Source: CBCXVS01 sp965178525 (lineage in GTDB: Bacteria; Tectomicrobia; Entotheonellia; Entotheonellales; Entotheonellaceae). From it: a stretch of DNA of 36,071 nucleotides. Numbering within the stretch: the stretch's first letter is position 1; every line of letters begins with the position of its first letter. Below, in pieces: positions 16,791 through 25,168 of the stretch. The translations under genes and the position numbers were made by a program. The notes under the pieces are model-generated. The model was not told where the DNA came from. It worked only from the letters and a program-made list of their open reading frames with translations, and did no database searches. The stretch lies in contig CBCXVS010000033.1 in assembly GCA_965178525.1 (NCBI GenBank), positions 1 through 36,071 on the forward strand, given 5' to 3'.

Positions 16791-17018
16791 CTAGCACTCA
16801 AGGAGGTCATACTCGTGACTATCGCCGATACCGCGCGCGACCTGGGTGTCGAGATGCAAGCGGTTTCGGCGCTACTCGTCGATGACACTGCTGCGCTGCT
16901 CCGTGTCTGCAATCGCCTCAACGGTGATCCGCACCTTGGTATGCTCTGGCAGCTCAGGTAATGGGGAGAGAGGCTTGAAGATACCAGCCGCGTAAATCGC
17001 TTCAACTGTGATGCTCAT
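16791..17018 (-). pseudogene. DUF104-like antitoxin with premature stop
   Basis: ATG 17018 follows AAGGAGGG at good spacing. The start 'MSITVEAIYAAGIFKPL' is the DUF104/UPF0165 antitoxin signature (beta-strand, 'AxYxxGxFKPL'), followed by 'LPEHTKVRITVEA'. A TAG at 16872-16874 ends the ORF after 48 residues. Reading on in the same frame gives 'LHLDTQVARGIGDSHEYDLL' and a second stop at 16791-16793, a plausible antitoxin C-terminus with the usual acidic 'D..EYD' ending. So the full-length protein would be 75 residues with one internal nonsense codon, perhaps from CAG. The C-terminal half normally binds the toxin, so loss of it, together with loss of the toxin frame, fits joint decay of the module. 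Confidence 0.75.
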
Positions 17019-17549
17019 CCGTTCGCCCTCCTTCTGCGGCTTGGCAAGAGTGGTCCACCGTCGTTTATCCGGTGATATCCTGAGACCCATAGCGAGAAAT
17101 TGTCCGGGTTTCCCATGCACGTATGCGGAGGAATGACGCCAAGTCCTGCCACCTCTCGATCAATGGGCCCCATTCCACTTAGACACTTTGGCATGCCGCA
17201 TAGAGAGACAAGCGTAATCCATTCTGCTAACAATCAGCAAGTCTAATCAAGTCAAGGGGTCCAATTCTACTGAGTAAAATGTGCAGGACTTTACGGCGCC
17301 TCCCATAAAAGGACAGCCATTAGAAGGCCCCTGTCAAGAGGAAAAACGTCCCTCTTACAAACCCTCTTGCTTTTTTTGCCGGGGTATGTCGGATGGCGCC
17401 CCACCCCTCCCCACAATATCCCCACGAAAAATTCACGTAATCACCATGTAATCCTTATGTTCCTCCTCTTCGATTGTGATAACTTTCTCTACCAACGCTT
17501 CATAAGCTTCAACCCGAACGATCAACCGTCTGTAGAGGAGGATCTCAGT
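17019..17549. other. Gene-free stretch between the antitoxin and the exported protein gene
   Basis: No convincing ORF, RNA gene or clear promoter is visible in these 531 bases. The one recognisable item is the PIN-gene scrap at 17278-17306. A weak AAGAGG/CCTCTT hairpin (17336-17356) with a T-run at 17371-17377 could be a terminator. The stretch just before 17550 is AT-richer and may contain the promoter of the downstream pair. Confidence 0.5.
17278..17306 (+). pseudogene. 29-bp scrap of a third PIN gene
   Basis: Bases 17278-17306 match bases 16032-16060, inside the intact PIN gene, at 27 of 29 positions. The shared stretch encodes the fourth PIN motif ('NVQDF'). Flanking bases do not match, so this is a remnant of a related gene or of a local duplication. 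Confidence 0.65.
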
Positions 17550-18497
17550 ATGAGTAGATCGATCCAACAAGACCTACTATGTCGATGCTTTGGTAGAGGC
17601 TTGCCCTGGGGGAGACTGCATCACACACCATTCGTTCTGATGGTCTTAGGTCTGTGCTTCATGTTAGCGGCCAGGGCGCAGGCGACCGTTGTTCCCCAGA
17701 TCAACTTGGAGCAGATGATTGAGGCGGCAGAGCTGATTGTCGAAGGCAGGGTGGTGGAGGTTAAAAGTGCGTGGTCAGAAAACCAAAGCACGATCTATAC
17801 CTATGTCACGCTCAACCAGCTTCGCGTGATTCATGGCCAGGTTGAGAGTGATACGCTGACACTCCAGCTTGAAGGCGGGGAAGTAGATGGGGTGCAAGTC
17901 CGGGTCGATGGGATGCCGGTGTTCATTCCGGGAGATCATGACGTGCTCTTTCTTCGGGATAATCACGTTGCGGTATCACCTATCGTTGGCTTTTTTCAGG
18001 GCCGCCTCCAGGTTGTAGCAGGCGAAATCAGGGATCACGTCGGATGGCCCATTCTCCGCATCCAAGATGGCGCCTTTGTGAAGCTCCGTGAAGTGGCGGA
18101 AAGCCAATCGCGTCAAAGTGAAGCACAACGCGTAGAAGGAGGGGTCACGCTGGGCGCCCCTCGCAACGAAGTATATGTCTACCCCACCGGCGATGAAAGG
18201 AAGCAAGGGCCGGCATCTCCGCTTCAGGGGAATGTCTCTGCGGAGCCAGCGCCAGCGACGGCCTTGCCATCTACCGAGAGTGAAACGGGCACGTCCTTGC
18301 CGTCGTCCGGTACATCTGGCACGGAATCCGGTAAGCCAAGCCGCATTGCCCTGCGCCCGCCAAGCTTGGCCAACCGGACTGTATTATTACCTTCTAAGAA
18401 GCCGGGCGTCATCTTTCTAAAGGCGAGCGAAGATACGGGCGAACGCTTGTCAGTCGAAGCGTTTATCCGTGCCATTCGTGCTCGGCTTACCCCGTAG
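17550..18497 (+). CDS. Exported protein of unknown function, gene before a matrixin
   Basis: A 315-residue protein with an N-terminal hydrophobic export segment (about residues 28-47, 'PFVLMVLGLCFMLAARAQA'). The region after it, 'LEQMIEAAELIVEGRVVEVK' through 'LTLQLEGGEVDGVQVRVDGM' and 'FIPGDHDVLFL', is a beta-rich domain of about 130 residues often encoded beside secreted metalloproteases; I know of no assigned function. The C-terminal third is low-complexity, rich in Ser, Thr, Pro and Glu (about residues 215-265), like a flexible linker. GGAGGA precedes ATG 17550. The next gene begins 17 bases after its stop, so the two form an operon. I infer it may be a propeptide-like inhibitor, chaperone or anchoring partner of that protease. 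Confidence 0.75.
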   Translation: MSRSIQQDLLCRCFGRGLPWGRLHHTPFVLMVLGLCFMLAARAQATVVPQINLEQMIEAAELIVEGRVVEVKSAWSENQSTIYTYVTLNQLRVIHGQVESDTLTLQLEGGEVDGVQVRVDGMPVFIPGDHDVLFLRDNHVAVSPIVGFFQGRLQVVAGEIRDHVGWPILRIQDGAFVKLREVAESQSRQSEAQRVEGGVTLGAPRNEVYVYPTGDERKQGPASPLQGNVSAEPAPATALPSTESETGTSLPSSGTSGTESGKPSRIALRPPSLANRTVLLPSKKPGVIFLKASEDTGERLSVEAFIRAIRARLTP

Positions 18498-18514
18498 ACA
18501 TGGGAGTAGAGAAC

Positions 18515-19555
18515 ATGAGAACCAGAGCCTGTACTCTACTGTGGTGTGTCAGTGTGCTCGTCGCCTGCCTGCCGGTATCGGTGTTAGGATTTTCAACGAC
18601 CGGGGCGACCTGGCTGAGAAATTCGACCGTTCTCAGCCTCAATAGGACCAGTTTTCCTGCGGACAATGTTTTTAACGACAATGCGCAGTTTGCGATGTCA
18701 GATTGGAATGCCGTCATCGGGTCGACCTTTGAATTTTTTGTGGACTCAACCAACTGCAATCCCACCAATTCATTCCCTTTAAGTGACAATTGTGTGGCAT
18801 TTGTGTCGGGGAATTCGCTCAATGGGGCTTTAGGTGTCACCACGTCGCGGTCTAATATTCTGGGCATCATCCTCAATGCGGATGTGAGATTTGATGTCAA
18901 TGCCATGTGGGTACCCGACCTCAATGTCAATGATTTTAGCTTTGGTCCGCCTTTTTCGTTCCGGGGAGTGGCCCGGCACGAGTTCGGCCATGTCTTGGGG
19001 CTCTGCCATGAAGACAGAACGGGGATCGTGGCGCTGATGAACTCCGTTTATACGGCCGGTGGGGTGAAACCAGCTAATCCGCATTGGGATGATCGCCGCG
19101 GTATCCGGACGCTCTATCCAGGTTCTGGCAGCGAGCGGGATCTCATCGCCTATATGTGGAAAAAATCGACCGGTGACGTCCAGGGGTGTGGCTCATCCAT
19201 GACCGTGTCAACGCCTGTGGGCATGATTCCCGCCTCGGCAAAGCCCGGTGATACCGTCGCCGTGGAGTTTAGCCTCCAGAATGCGGGCAACCGTGATGTG
19301 GGGACCTTCAACCTTGGTTTTTTCTTGTCAACCAACACGACGATCTCAACTTCGGATGTGCTCATTGGGGAAATCATGGGCGGCTCGGTCGATGCGCATG
19401 GTCGCGGGACGTTTACCCGGAATGTGTCCATTCCGTCAAATACGCCTCTTGGCGCCTACTTCCTTGGCATTTGTTTGGATCACGACAACCGGGTTGCGGA
19501 ATCGAACGAACAGAATAATTGTGCCGTTGCGCCCGGGTCCATCTCTATTCGATGA
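18515..19555 (+). CDS. Secreted matrixin-type zinc metalloprotease with CARDB-like C-terminus
   Basis: A 346-residue exported protease. An N-terminal signal peptide ('LLWCVSVLVACLPVSVLG', cleaved near residue 25) is followed by a catalytic domain with the zinc motif 'HEFGHVLGLCHE' at about residues 155-166 (three His ligands plus Glu) and the Met-turn 'ALMNSVY' about 12 residues later, the metzincin M10A arrangement. No cysteine-switch propeptide is visible. From about residue 230 a beta-sandwich domain of CARDB type follows ('PGDTVAVEFSLQNAGNRDVG', 'DNRVAESNEQNNCAV'), which usually mediates adhesion. ATG 18515 is preferred: GGAG lies eight bases before it. An in-frame ATG at 18500 is less well placed. 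The upstream exported protein gene is its operon partner. Confidence 0.9.
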   Translation: MRTRACTLLWCVSVLVACLPVSVLGFSTTGATWLRNSTVLSLNRTSFPADNVFNDNAQFAMSDWNAVIGSTFEFFVDSTNCNPTNSFPLSDNCVAFVSGNSLNGALGVTTSRSNILGIILNADVRFDVNAMWVPDLNVNDFSFGPPFSFRGVARHEFGHVLGLCHEDRTGIVALMNSVYTAGGVKPANPHWDDRRGIRTLYPGSGSERDLIAYMWKKSTGDVQGCGSSMTVSTPVGMIPASAKPGDTVAVEFSLQNAGNRDVGTFNLGFFLSTNTTISTSDVLIGEIMGGSVDAHGRGTFTRNVSIPSNTPLGAYFLGICLDHDNRVAESNEQNNCAVAPGSISIR

Positions 19556-19928
19556 TTCTTGAGGCGCCCAAAAATGGACATCCGGCGCGGTGGTATAGCT
19601 GTGACAAAAGTCTCCCAACAGGCAAGATTGCTTGGCGTTCCAGAAAGGACGCAACCCTGATGGCTCCTCTGTGACGTGTGCGCCCGTAACCTGCCCGTGC
19701 GTTCAGGTTTGCCTGCGCCTGTGCCGATAAACCGGTGACACGTCGTGACAGGCCGATACCCGGCCTGCCTGCTGCCGCCTCGCACCAGGCGCCTCGTTCC
19801 CTCGTAAGCGTTTTGTCTACATCTTCCCGCAGCATGCGCAGCCTGCATCAGATCCCGAGACCCACAGCGCTTGCAGAGCGAGCCATCATTCTAAGCACCC
19901 CACTCTAGCTTCTAAGAGGGCAAGACAT
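19556..19928. other. Gene-free 373-bp stretch
   Basis: No ORF, RNA gene or strong promoter is apparent. A very short plus-strand frame from GTG 19599 reads like the start of a helix-turn-helix but stops after 19 codons. The far end carries the ribosome-binding region of the TPR gene (AAGAGGG). Confidence 0.4.
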
Positions 19929-22900
19929 ATGGACCAACAGACAGACAGGCATCGCGCCATCGTGCTAAATCTCTTTATCCTGCTCGGGATCTTGCTGCTG
20001 GGGGGTCCGCTTGCCGCAGCCGCGCAAGACGACCTTGTCGCTGTGCCCCCGTTGCAGGGAAAGACCCGGCATCCCGCTTTATTGACTGGGTTACAGCAAA
20101 TCGTGATCGATGATCTCAACGCGCTGACGCGCCATCGCGTGATGACGCGAGAGGCGATACGGACGCTCCTGCAGAAAGCGGGCAAAGGCCCGCGCAGTAC
20201 GCTCTATGTACGAGACATTCCCAAATTCCAGGCCCTCACACGCGCCAAATTTGTGTTGCTGAATACGGTCAAGGAGCAGCAGGGGAGAGTCTCGTGGGAG
20301 GCGAAGCTTGTCAATACCGTGACGGGGACAGTGGAAAATACGTGGCAGTTTGCCGGGTGGTTGAACCAGCTTATGCAGGTGAAAAACCAAGTGATCTCGG
20401 CGCTCCGGCCAGACCTTGGCTTGGATAACGAAGGCGTTGGAACACGTCCGGGAGTCGATCGCGTCAACGGCCACCTGTCGGCCTTCATGGCCTTTGCTCA
20501 GGGGCTGGAAGCATTCGATAACCAGGCATATGCCGAGGCCACGACCCGGTTTCACGAAGCGCTGCAACGCGACACAACTTTCATCTATGCGACCCGGCAG
20601 CTCACGCGCGTGCGGGCCAGGGTCAAGCAAGATATCGCCTCGCCCCGCGAACGTGGGCTGGTTGCCCTCGCCGATGGGCAACCGAAGCAGGCAGCCGCTT
20701 TGCTGCATCAGAGCCTCAGCCGCAATGGCAACGATGTCGAAGGCTTACTCGCGCTGAGCGACATCGAGACCGGAGGCAAGCGTTATAAAACGGCGCGGAA
20801 GTATGCGATGCAGGCTCGGGAAATCGACGGCGAGCATCCACAACCCTGGATCACTCTCGGCAAGATTGCTAAGGCGACAGGGAAAGAGGGCGAGGCGCTG
20901 CAACTGTTCCGCAAAGCCCGAGAGCTTGCGCCTGACCATCCGGCGGCGCCTCGCTACCTGGCTGAACTTTATGAAAAACAGGGAGATATGGACAAAGCCA
21001 AACAGGCGTACGTCGACGCGGGAACGCGGTTTGGCCGAGCCTTACAGCTCGAAGAAGCCCAGCGTGCCTTTGCCAAGGCGAGAAAGCTTGCACCGCAAGA
21101 TCGTGAGCTGCTGCTCAAGGAAGGCCATCTCTTGATGCGCGCCGGTCAGCTGCAGCAGGCGCGTCGATCCTATGAACAGGCGCAAAAGCTCACGCCGGGA
21201 AATGCAGAGATTGATTACCAGCTCGGCGAGCTGTCGCAGCACAGTGAAAACCCAAAAGCCGCCTCGGCGCATTGGCAAAAGGCGCTCGATCTCAATGCGG
21301 ATCATGTTGCCGCCAACGTCCGCATGGGACAGCTGTATCTGCAGGATAAGCAGTATGCGCGCGCCATTCGTCATCTGCAGTGGGCACGCCGTATACAGCC
21401 GGAAAATGTGGAGGCCGGAAAGGCCCTGGCGCAGGCCTATGCCGCCTCTGGGCAAGATGATTTAGCCTTGCAGGAGTCCCGGCGTTTGGTGCACGTGTCT
21501 GCCGATGATCCGGAACTGCACACCGCCTACGGGGACATGCTCTTGAAGCAAGGCGATATGGCCCAGGCGCGGTTGCAGTATGAACATGCCGCCCGCCTGA
21601 ACCCGGATGCGGCAGCGGCGCACAAGCGTTTGGGCCTGATCCGGAAACAGCAGGGTCAAGTGGCCAAAGCCAAGTTTGCGTTTGCATTGGCAAAACGCCT
21701 CGCGCCCGATATCGAGCTTCCCGAGATAGCAGAGGCTGACGTCCATGAGGGCCTGAGACAGTTCGTTTCCTCCTTTCCCCCGGTGCATCGGGCAGACGAT
21801 GTTGCCAAAGTCGCCCTCATTGATACGCAAGCATTCATGCCACAGACCAGTTGGTTCGAGCAGATCGTGAACACGGTGCGCGATTTTGTCAGGATTCGCC
21901 GCGTGAATCTCCAGGCCGTGCAGCAGGAGTTTGTGCAGACCTATGAACAAGCGTATGAGCTGCTGTCACCAAGTCATATCCAGCATGTCTTTGCTTCTGC
22001 TCCGTATCGTTCGATCACGTCTCAAGATCTGGATAATACCAACTATCTTTTACGTCTATGTCAATCCTTGGAGGTTGACGCGTTGGTTTTGTATCGGGTC
22101 GTAGAACAAAAGCAGTCCCTGGGCAACGTGCGATTTAAGATAACGACATTATTCTTTACAAAGTCCGGCGCTTCTCGTTGGTTCAACGAAACGTCTATCG
22201 ATTATCCAAGAAGGCGGGTCGAAATGTTTAATTGGCCTTTTATCATGAGCATGATACTTCTAGGCATATGCATTACTATTTATTTTTGTATATATTTCAT
22301 TCGAGATTTCGGCTATTTGAAAGTTGTCATTCATCAAGATTCCAAAACGAATAAGGCGACTTTTTCTATTATACTAAGCAAAAAAGAGAGAAAAGATCTA
22401 ACCAATATGAAAAGACAACTTCAGAGAAGAATGAAAAATAAACTAGATAAGTTCAAATACGAGCAAACGGCAAATTATACGAGAAAATATAAGAAATTTA
22501 CGGTATTTCATGAGGCGATCTTCAAAAATATCCATGTTGGTGACTACCATGTCTTCCTGTATGGGATTATTCCGGATGGCCGCGGCGGGCAGATGGGCAA
22601 TTACCAGATGACACAAACGGTCCGGATCGAGAAAGACGACTACCATGAAGTCGTCTTTGATCTTCGTCGCAAGACAAGCGAGGTCGAGGTGCAGGTGTTT
22701 TGTGGCGCCAATGTCGCCATCGGGGCGGAGGTCTCGCTGAAGGGAGCAGGGGAGTCGCGATATATTAAGGATGAGATCGGGACGTCGTTTCATCTCCCTG
22801 TGGGTCAGCATACCTTCCTGATTAACTATGAAGGACAATTATTTACAGAGCACGTGGAGATCGCCAATCTGGAGAAGCATTACTATATGATGATTGACCT

Positions 22901-22931
22901 TTCGGCTGTGCCTATGACCGCCGGCAGATGA
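19929..22931 (+). CDS. Large TPR protein with CsgG/TolB-like N-domain and membrane-anchored C-part
   Basis: A 1000-residue protein. Residues 12-35 are a signal or anchor segment ('LFILLGILLLGGPLAAAAQ'). Residues 36-165 ('VAVPPLQG' ... 'YVRDIPKFQALTRAKFVLLN', 'EAKLVNTVTGTVENTW') resemble the CsgG/TolB-like domain of envelope proteins. From about 180 to 590 there are at least ten tetratricopeptide units ('A..Y..A..L.P....A...LG.ly'). Residues 605-760 look like a second domain of the N-terminal type, then a transmembrane helix near 768-790, a basic coiled stretch, and a beta-rich C-terminal domain. About bases 22010-22560 are clearly AT-richer than the rest of the gene, as if this part came from another source. 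I infer an envelope scaffold that senses or gathers proteins. No paralogue is in the window. Confidence 0.8.
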   Translation: MDQQTDRHRAIVLNLFILLGILLLGGPLAAAAQDDLVAVPPLQGKTRHPALLTGLQQIVIDDLNALTRHRVMTREAIRTLLQKAGKGPRSTLYVRDIPKFQALTRAKFVLLNTVKEQQGRVSWEAKLVNTVTGTVENTWQFAGWLNQLMQVKNQVISALRPDLGLDNEGVGTRPGVDRVNGHLSAFMAFAQGLEAFDNQAYAEATTRFHEALQRDTTFIYATRQLTRVRARVKQDIASPRERGLVALADGQPKQAAALLHQSLSRNGNDVEGLLALSDIETGGKRYKTARKYAMQAREIDGEHPQPWITLGKIAKATGKEGEALQLFRKARELAPDHPAAPRYLAELYEKQGDMDKAKQAYVDAGTRFGRALQLEEAQRAFAKARKLAPQDRELLLKEGHLLMRAGQLQQARRSYEQAQKLTPGNAEIDYQLGELSQHSENPKAASAHWQKALDLNADHVAANVRMGQLYLQDKQYARAIRHLQWARRIQPENVEAGKALAQAYAASGQDDLALQESRRLVHVSADDPELHTAYGDMLLKQGDMAQARLQYEHAARLNPDAAAAHKRLGLIRKQQGQVAKAKFAFALAKRLAPDIELPEIAEADVHEGLRQFVSSFPPVHRADDVAKVALIDTQAFMPQTSWFEQIVNTVRDFVRIRRVNLQAVQQEFVQTYEQAYELLSPSHIQHVFASAPYRSITSQDLDNTNYLLRLCQSLEVDALVLYRVVEQKQSLGNVRFKITTLFFTKSGASRWFNETSIDYPRRRVEMFNWPFIMSMILLGICITIYFCIYFIRDFGYLKVVIHQDSKTNKATFSIILSKKERKDLTNMKRQLQRRMKNKLDKFKYEQTANYTRKYKKFTVFHEAIFKNIHVGDYHVFLYGIIPDGRGGQMGNYQMTQTVRIEKDDYHEVVFDLRRKTSEVEVQVFCGANVAIGAEVSLKGAGESRYIKDEIGTSFHLPVGQHTFLINYEGQLFTEHVEIANLEKHYYMMIDLSAVPMTAGR

Positions 22932-23096
22932 AAAAAGGGATCCGCCAAGGATGCGAAGGGACGAGAAACTTCTGCCGGCGTGTACTAGTTTTTCCCGAGC
23001 GATAGCCGTACAATACACAGCCAAGACGATAGCACCAAAGCGGTCGGCCTCTGTCCACCGCACACAAGACGTATTTGGCCTGGAAGGAGGTAGCAT

Positions 23097-23549
23097 ATGC
23101 CTATCGAACGTGTGGGTCATGTGGTCATCAAGATGCGCGACTTAGATGCGGCAAAACGGTTCTATCGGGATATTCTCGGGATGCAGATCACCGATGAGCG
23201 CGAGGGGTTTGGCGTCTTTTTCCGCTTTCAGGATTACCATCACGACATCGCGGTATTCAAGGTTGATGAAGATGCCGAAGCGCCGCAAAAAAATCAAGTT
23301 GGCCTGGCGCATATCGCCCTGGTCGCCGATAGCTTCGACACGGTCAAGGCCATGCATCAGCGTCTAAAAGCCCATGACGTGCCGATCGTGCGGACGGTCG
23401 ACCATGGCATTACCAAGAGCGTCTATTGTAAAGACCCGGAAGGGAATGAACTCGAAATCTACTGCGAAGTGCCTGAGAAACCATGGCAGGAAGTCGATAC
23501 GATCATCAAAGCCGATCCGATCGATCTCGAAGCGGCACCGGTTGATTAA
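23097..23549 (+). CDS. VOC-superfamily (glyoxalase/dioxygenase-like) protein
   Basis: A 150-residue vicinal-oxygen-chelate protein made of two beta-alpha-beta-beta-beta modules. 'VGHVVIKMRDLDAAKRFYRD' gives the first metal ligand His8 and the family's 'D...A..FY...LG'. 'GLAHIALVADSFDTV' gives the second His (about residue 72), and 'DPEGNELEIYCE' the Glu ligand (about 120). Relatives isomerise glutathione adducts, cleave catechols or bind bleomycin. The spacing resembles small dioxygenase-type VOC proteins rather than glyoxalase I. AAGGAGG lies eight bases before ATG 23097. It converges with the decarboxylase-like gene across a heptamer hairpin. The gene is intact and has no obvious operon partner. 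Confidence 0.85.
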   Translation: MPIERVGHVVIKMRDLDAAKRFYRDILGMQITDEREGFGVFFRFQDYHHDIAVFKVDEDAEAPQKNQVGLAHIALVADSFDTVKAMHQRLKAHDVPIVRTVDHGITKSVYCKDPEGNELEIYCEVPEKPWQEVDTIIKADPIDLEAAPVD

Positions 23550-23556
23550 GTTTTGG

Positions 23557-23618
23557 TTAGTGGCTAGTGGTTAGTTAGATGTTGCGGGACATCCACTAGC
23601 CATTAGCCACTAGCCATT
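23557..23618. terminator. Heptamer-built hairpin between convergent genes
   Basis: The left arm is ttagtgg ctagtgg ttagtta (23557-23577), the right arm ccactag ccattag ccactag ccatt (23593-23618), an imperfect long inverted repeat made of near-identical 7-mers. It lies between the convergent VOC gene and decarboxylase-like gene and overlaps the TAG stop of the latter (23610-23612). It probably works as a two-way terminator. Confidence 0.6.
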
Positions 23619-24530
23619 TGGAAAGAGATCTTCCACCTCCACGGCGTGCGGGATGATCTGCTGCTCGACGTTGAATCGAATGAAGGCTTCCAGGATCTTG
23701 CGGTTCGCTTCAATGCCATAGGGAAGCGGGTCATCGCCCACTATGTTCCTCAGCTCGATCATAGATGCATCCTGCGCGTCTTGTGGCCCCTCGATATGCA
23801 GTTGCCTGAGGTAGTTCTCTTTGGCCGCCTTGAAGAGGCCACACAACTCCTGGGCGAGCCAGGGGTGTGTGTCGAGCAGCTCGTCCTTGACCACGACCAT
23901 GTGGCTGATGGGATAGATGCCGGTTTGCTGGAAGTATTCCACCGCTGCCTGCTGCGGCTCGGCGATGAGGGGGCGGAGATCGGGCGAGTCGGCGAGTCGC
24001 ACGCCAATGGCGGCATCGATCTCTCCCGCCAGGAGCATGGCCGTTAAGTCGCTTCCCTCAGGGGCTGAGATCACGTTAGCCGGCGCGACGTATTCCTGCA
24101 TATGTTCATCCCCGCTGAGCACCCACTGCACCTGGCTCACGTCCACGCCGTATGCGTTCTGCAGAATGCCCCGTATCCAGACCCCTGGGGTCAAGGTGTA
24201 GCTCCGCACCCCGACTCGCCGAAGCAGGTCGCGCGGCGACTTCATGCCGGACTTGACGTTGTACACGATCTGGCTGTGTTCGAACCGGCGGGTTAAAAAG
24301 ACCGGCAGGGCGGTGATGGGCTTTTGATGGGCGCGAGCGCACAGGTAGGTGGAGAGGGCCATCTCCGAGATATCGAATTCTAAGCCACGCACCATGCGGC
24401 GAAAGGCGCTGGTAATCGGCGATACGTCTTGGGGCTTCAGCACGATGCGCTCGCACTGGATGGCGCCGTCCTTTAATGGCCGAGTGTGTCCATAGGTCGC
24501 AATAGCGGTTGTTAACTCGAGAGCTGACAT
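23610..24530 (-). CDS. 4,5-dihydroxyphthalate decarboxylase-like protein
   Basis: A 306-residue protein of the family typified by 4,5-dihydroxyphthalate decarboxylase, whose fold is that of a periplasmic binding protein (NMT1/THI5-like). Recognisable blocks are 'RMVRGLEFDISEMALSTYLC', 'ALPVFLTRRFEHSQIVYN', 'YTLTPGVWIRGILQNAYGVD', 'DLTAMLLAGEIDAAIG', 'GIYPISHMVVVKD' and 'VGDDPLPYGIEANRKIL'. There is no signal peptide, which favours an enzyme or a cytoplasmic binder over a transporter subunit. Many proteins so annotated have never been tested, so the substrate is open. It is the last gene of a minus-strand array and lies 64 bp after the VOC gene at 24595. That pairing would suit an aromatic ring-cleavage pathway, which is inference. 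Confidence 0.82.
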   Translation of the reverse strand: MSALELTTAIATYGHTRPLKDGAIQCERIVLKPQDVSPITSAFRRMVRGLEFDISEMALSTYLCARAHQKPITALPVFLTRRFEHSQIVYNVKSGMKSPRDLLRRVGVRSYTLTPGVWIRGILQNAYGVDVSQVQWVLSGDEHMQEYVAPANVISAPEGSDLTAMLLAGEIDAAIGVRLADSPDLRPLIAEPQQAAVEYFQQTGIYPISHMVVVKDELLDTHPWLAQELCGLFKAAKENYLRQLHIEGPQDAQDASMIELRNIVGDDPLPYGIEANRKILEAFIRFNVEQQIIPHAVEVEDLFPNG

Positions 24531-24594
24531 CAGATATATTTCCTCGGCTAGGGCATGGGATTAACGCTGCATCATCATCACACGTTAGAACGGT

Positions 24595-25071
24595 TCAGTT
24601 TCCCGATCCGTCACGATGCAGCTCGAGTCGCGTTCCATCGGGATCGCTGAAGTAGAGGGATTTATCCCCCACCACATGATATGCGATACCGGCATTGTCG
24701 AGTTTGGCTTTGATCCGCTCCCACTGGGCCGATTCCACGGCGAGCGCCAGGTGATGCAAGCCCCCGAGAAGCTCCTGATACGCCCCCAGATCCAAACCGG
24801 GAAAGTCAAAAAAGGCAAGCGCGTTGCCATTGCCGATATCGAAGAAAAAGTGATTCGAGCCTCGGTAATCCCGGTTTTCGACGATATTGGTGAGTGGAAA
24901 CTCCAGTAGATCCTGGTAAAACCGGATGGTCCGTTCGACATCCGAACACAGAATGGCCACATGGTGCACGCCGCGGGCCGTGGTCTGGGGACGGTCATCA
25001 CGGCTGCGCAGATAGGTGGTGCGGAGCCGGTCTCGTTCGGCGTTGATGGCTTCGAGATCGATCGCGTTCAT
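24595..25071 (-). CDS. VOC-superfamily protein (glyoxalase/ring-cleavage dioxygenase-like)
   Basis: A 158-residue VOC protein. A 35-residue leader helix precedes 'GVHHVAILCSDVERTIRFYQ' (first metal His), then 'GGLHHLALAVESAQWERIK' (second His) and 'YFSDPDGTRLELHRD' with the Glu ligand near the C-terminus. All three expected metal ligands are present. The 'F.D...P.L.LG' segment is typical of catechol-dioxygenase-like relatives. It differs in size and leader from the VOC protein at 23097-23549 and is not a recent copy. AAAGGAG is well placed before ATG 25071. It lies between a large alpha/beta hydrolase gene (97 bp upstream) and the decarboxylase-like gene (64 bp downstream), all in one direction, so co-transcription is likely. 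Confidence 0.85.
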   Translation of the reverse strand: MNAIDLEAINAERDRLRTTYLRSRDDRPQTTARGVHHVAILCSDVERTIRFYQDLLEFPLTNIVENRDYRGSNHFFFDIGNGNALAFFDFPGLDLGAYQELLGGLHHLALAVESAQWERIKAKLDNAGIAYHVVGDKSLYFSDPDGTRLELHRDGSGN

Positions 25072-25168
25072 CGTATACTCCTTTCGCGTCCTTTGCGGAT
25101 TCCGTTTTCATATTGCGCCTTCAGGCCCGTATTCTAGTGCATCTTGGCCGTTCAAGCGAGCCGATTCG

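Noticed and set aside
6794..16874. In-frame TAG codons at 6794 and 16872 as possible recoded (non-stop) codons
   Set aside because: TAG ends several intact genes in the window (for example at 4764, 5403, 8645 and 10664), and both interrupted genes are damaged in other ways or have damaged partners.
16815..16958. Plus-strand ORF of 47 codons with a good AAGGAGG before its GTG
   Set aside because: It lies antisense to the DUF104-like antitoxin, whose family signature is clear. The short product has no recognisable fold, so the site is probably chance.
19599..19658. Helix-turn-helix-like start of a regulator
   Set aside because: It stops after 19 codons and has no continuation in other frames.
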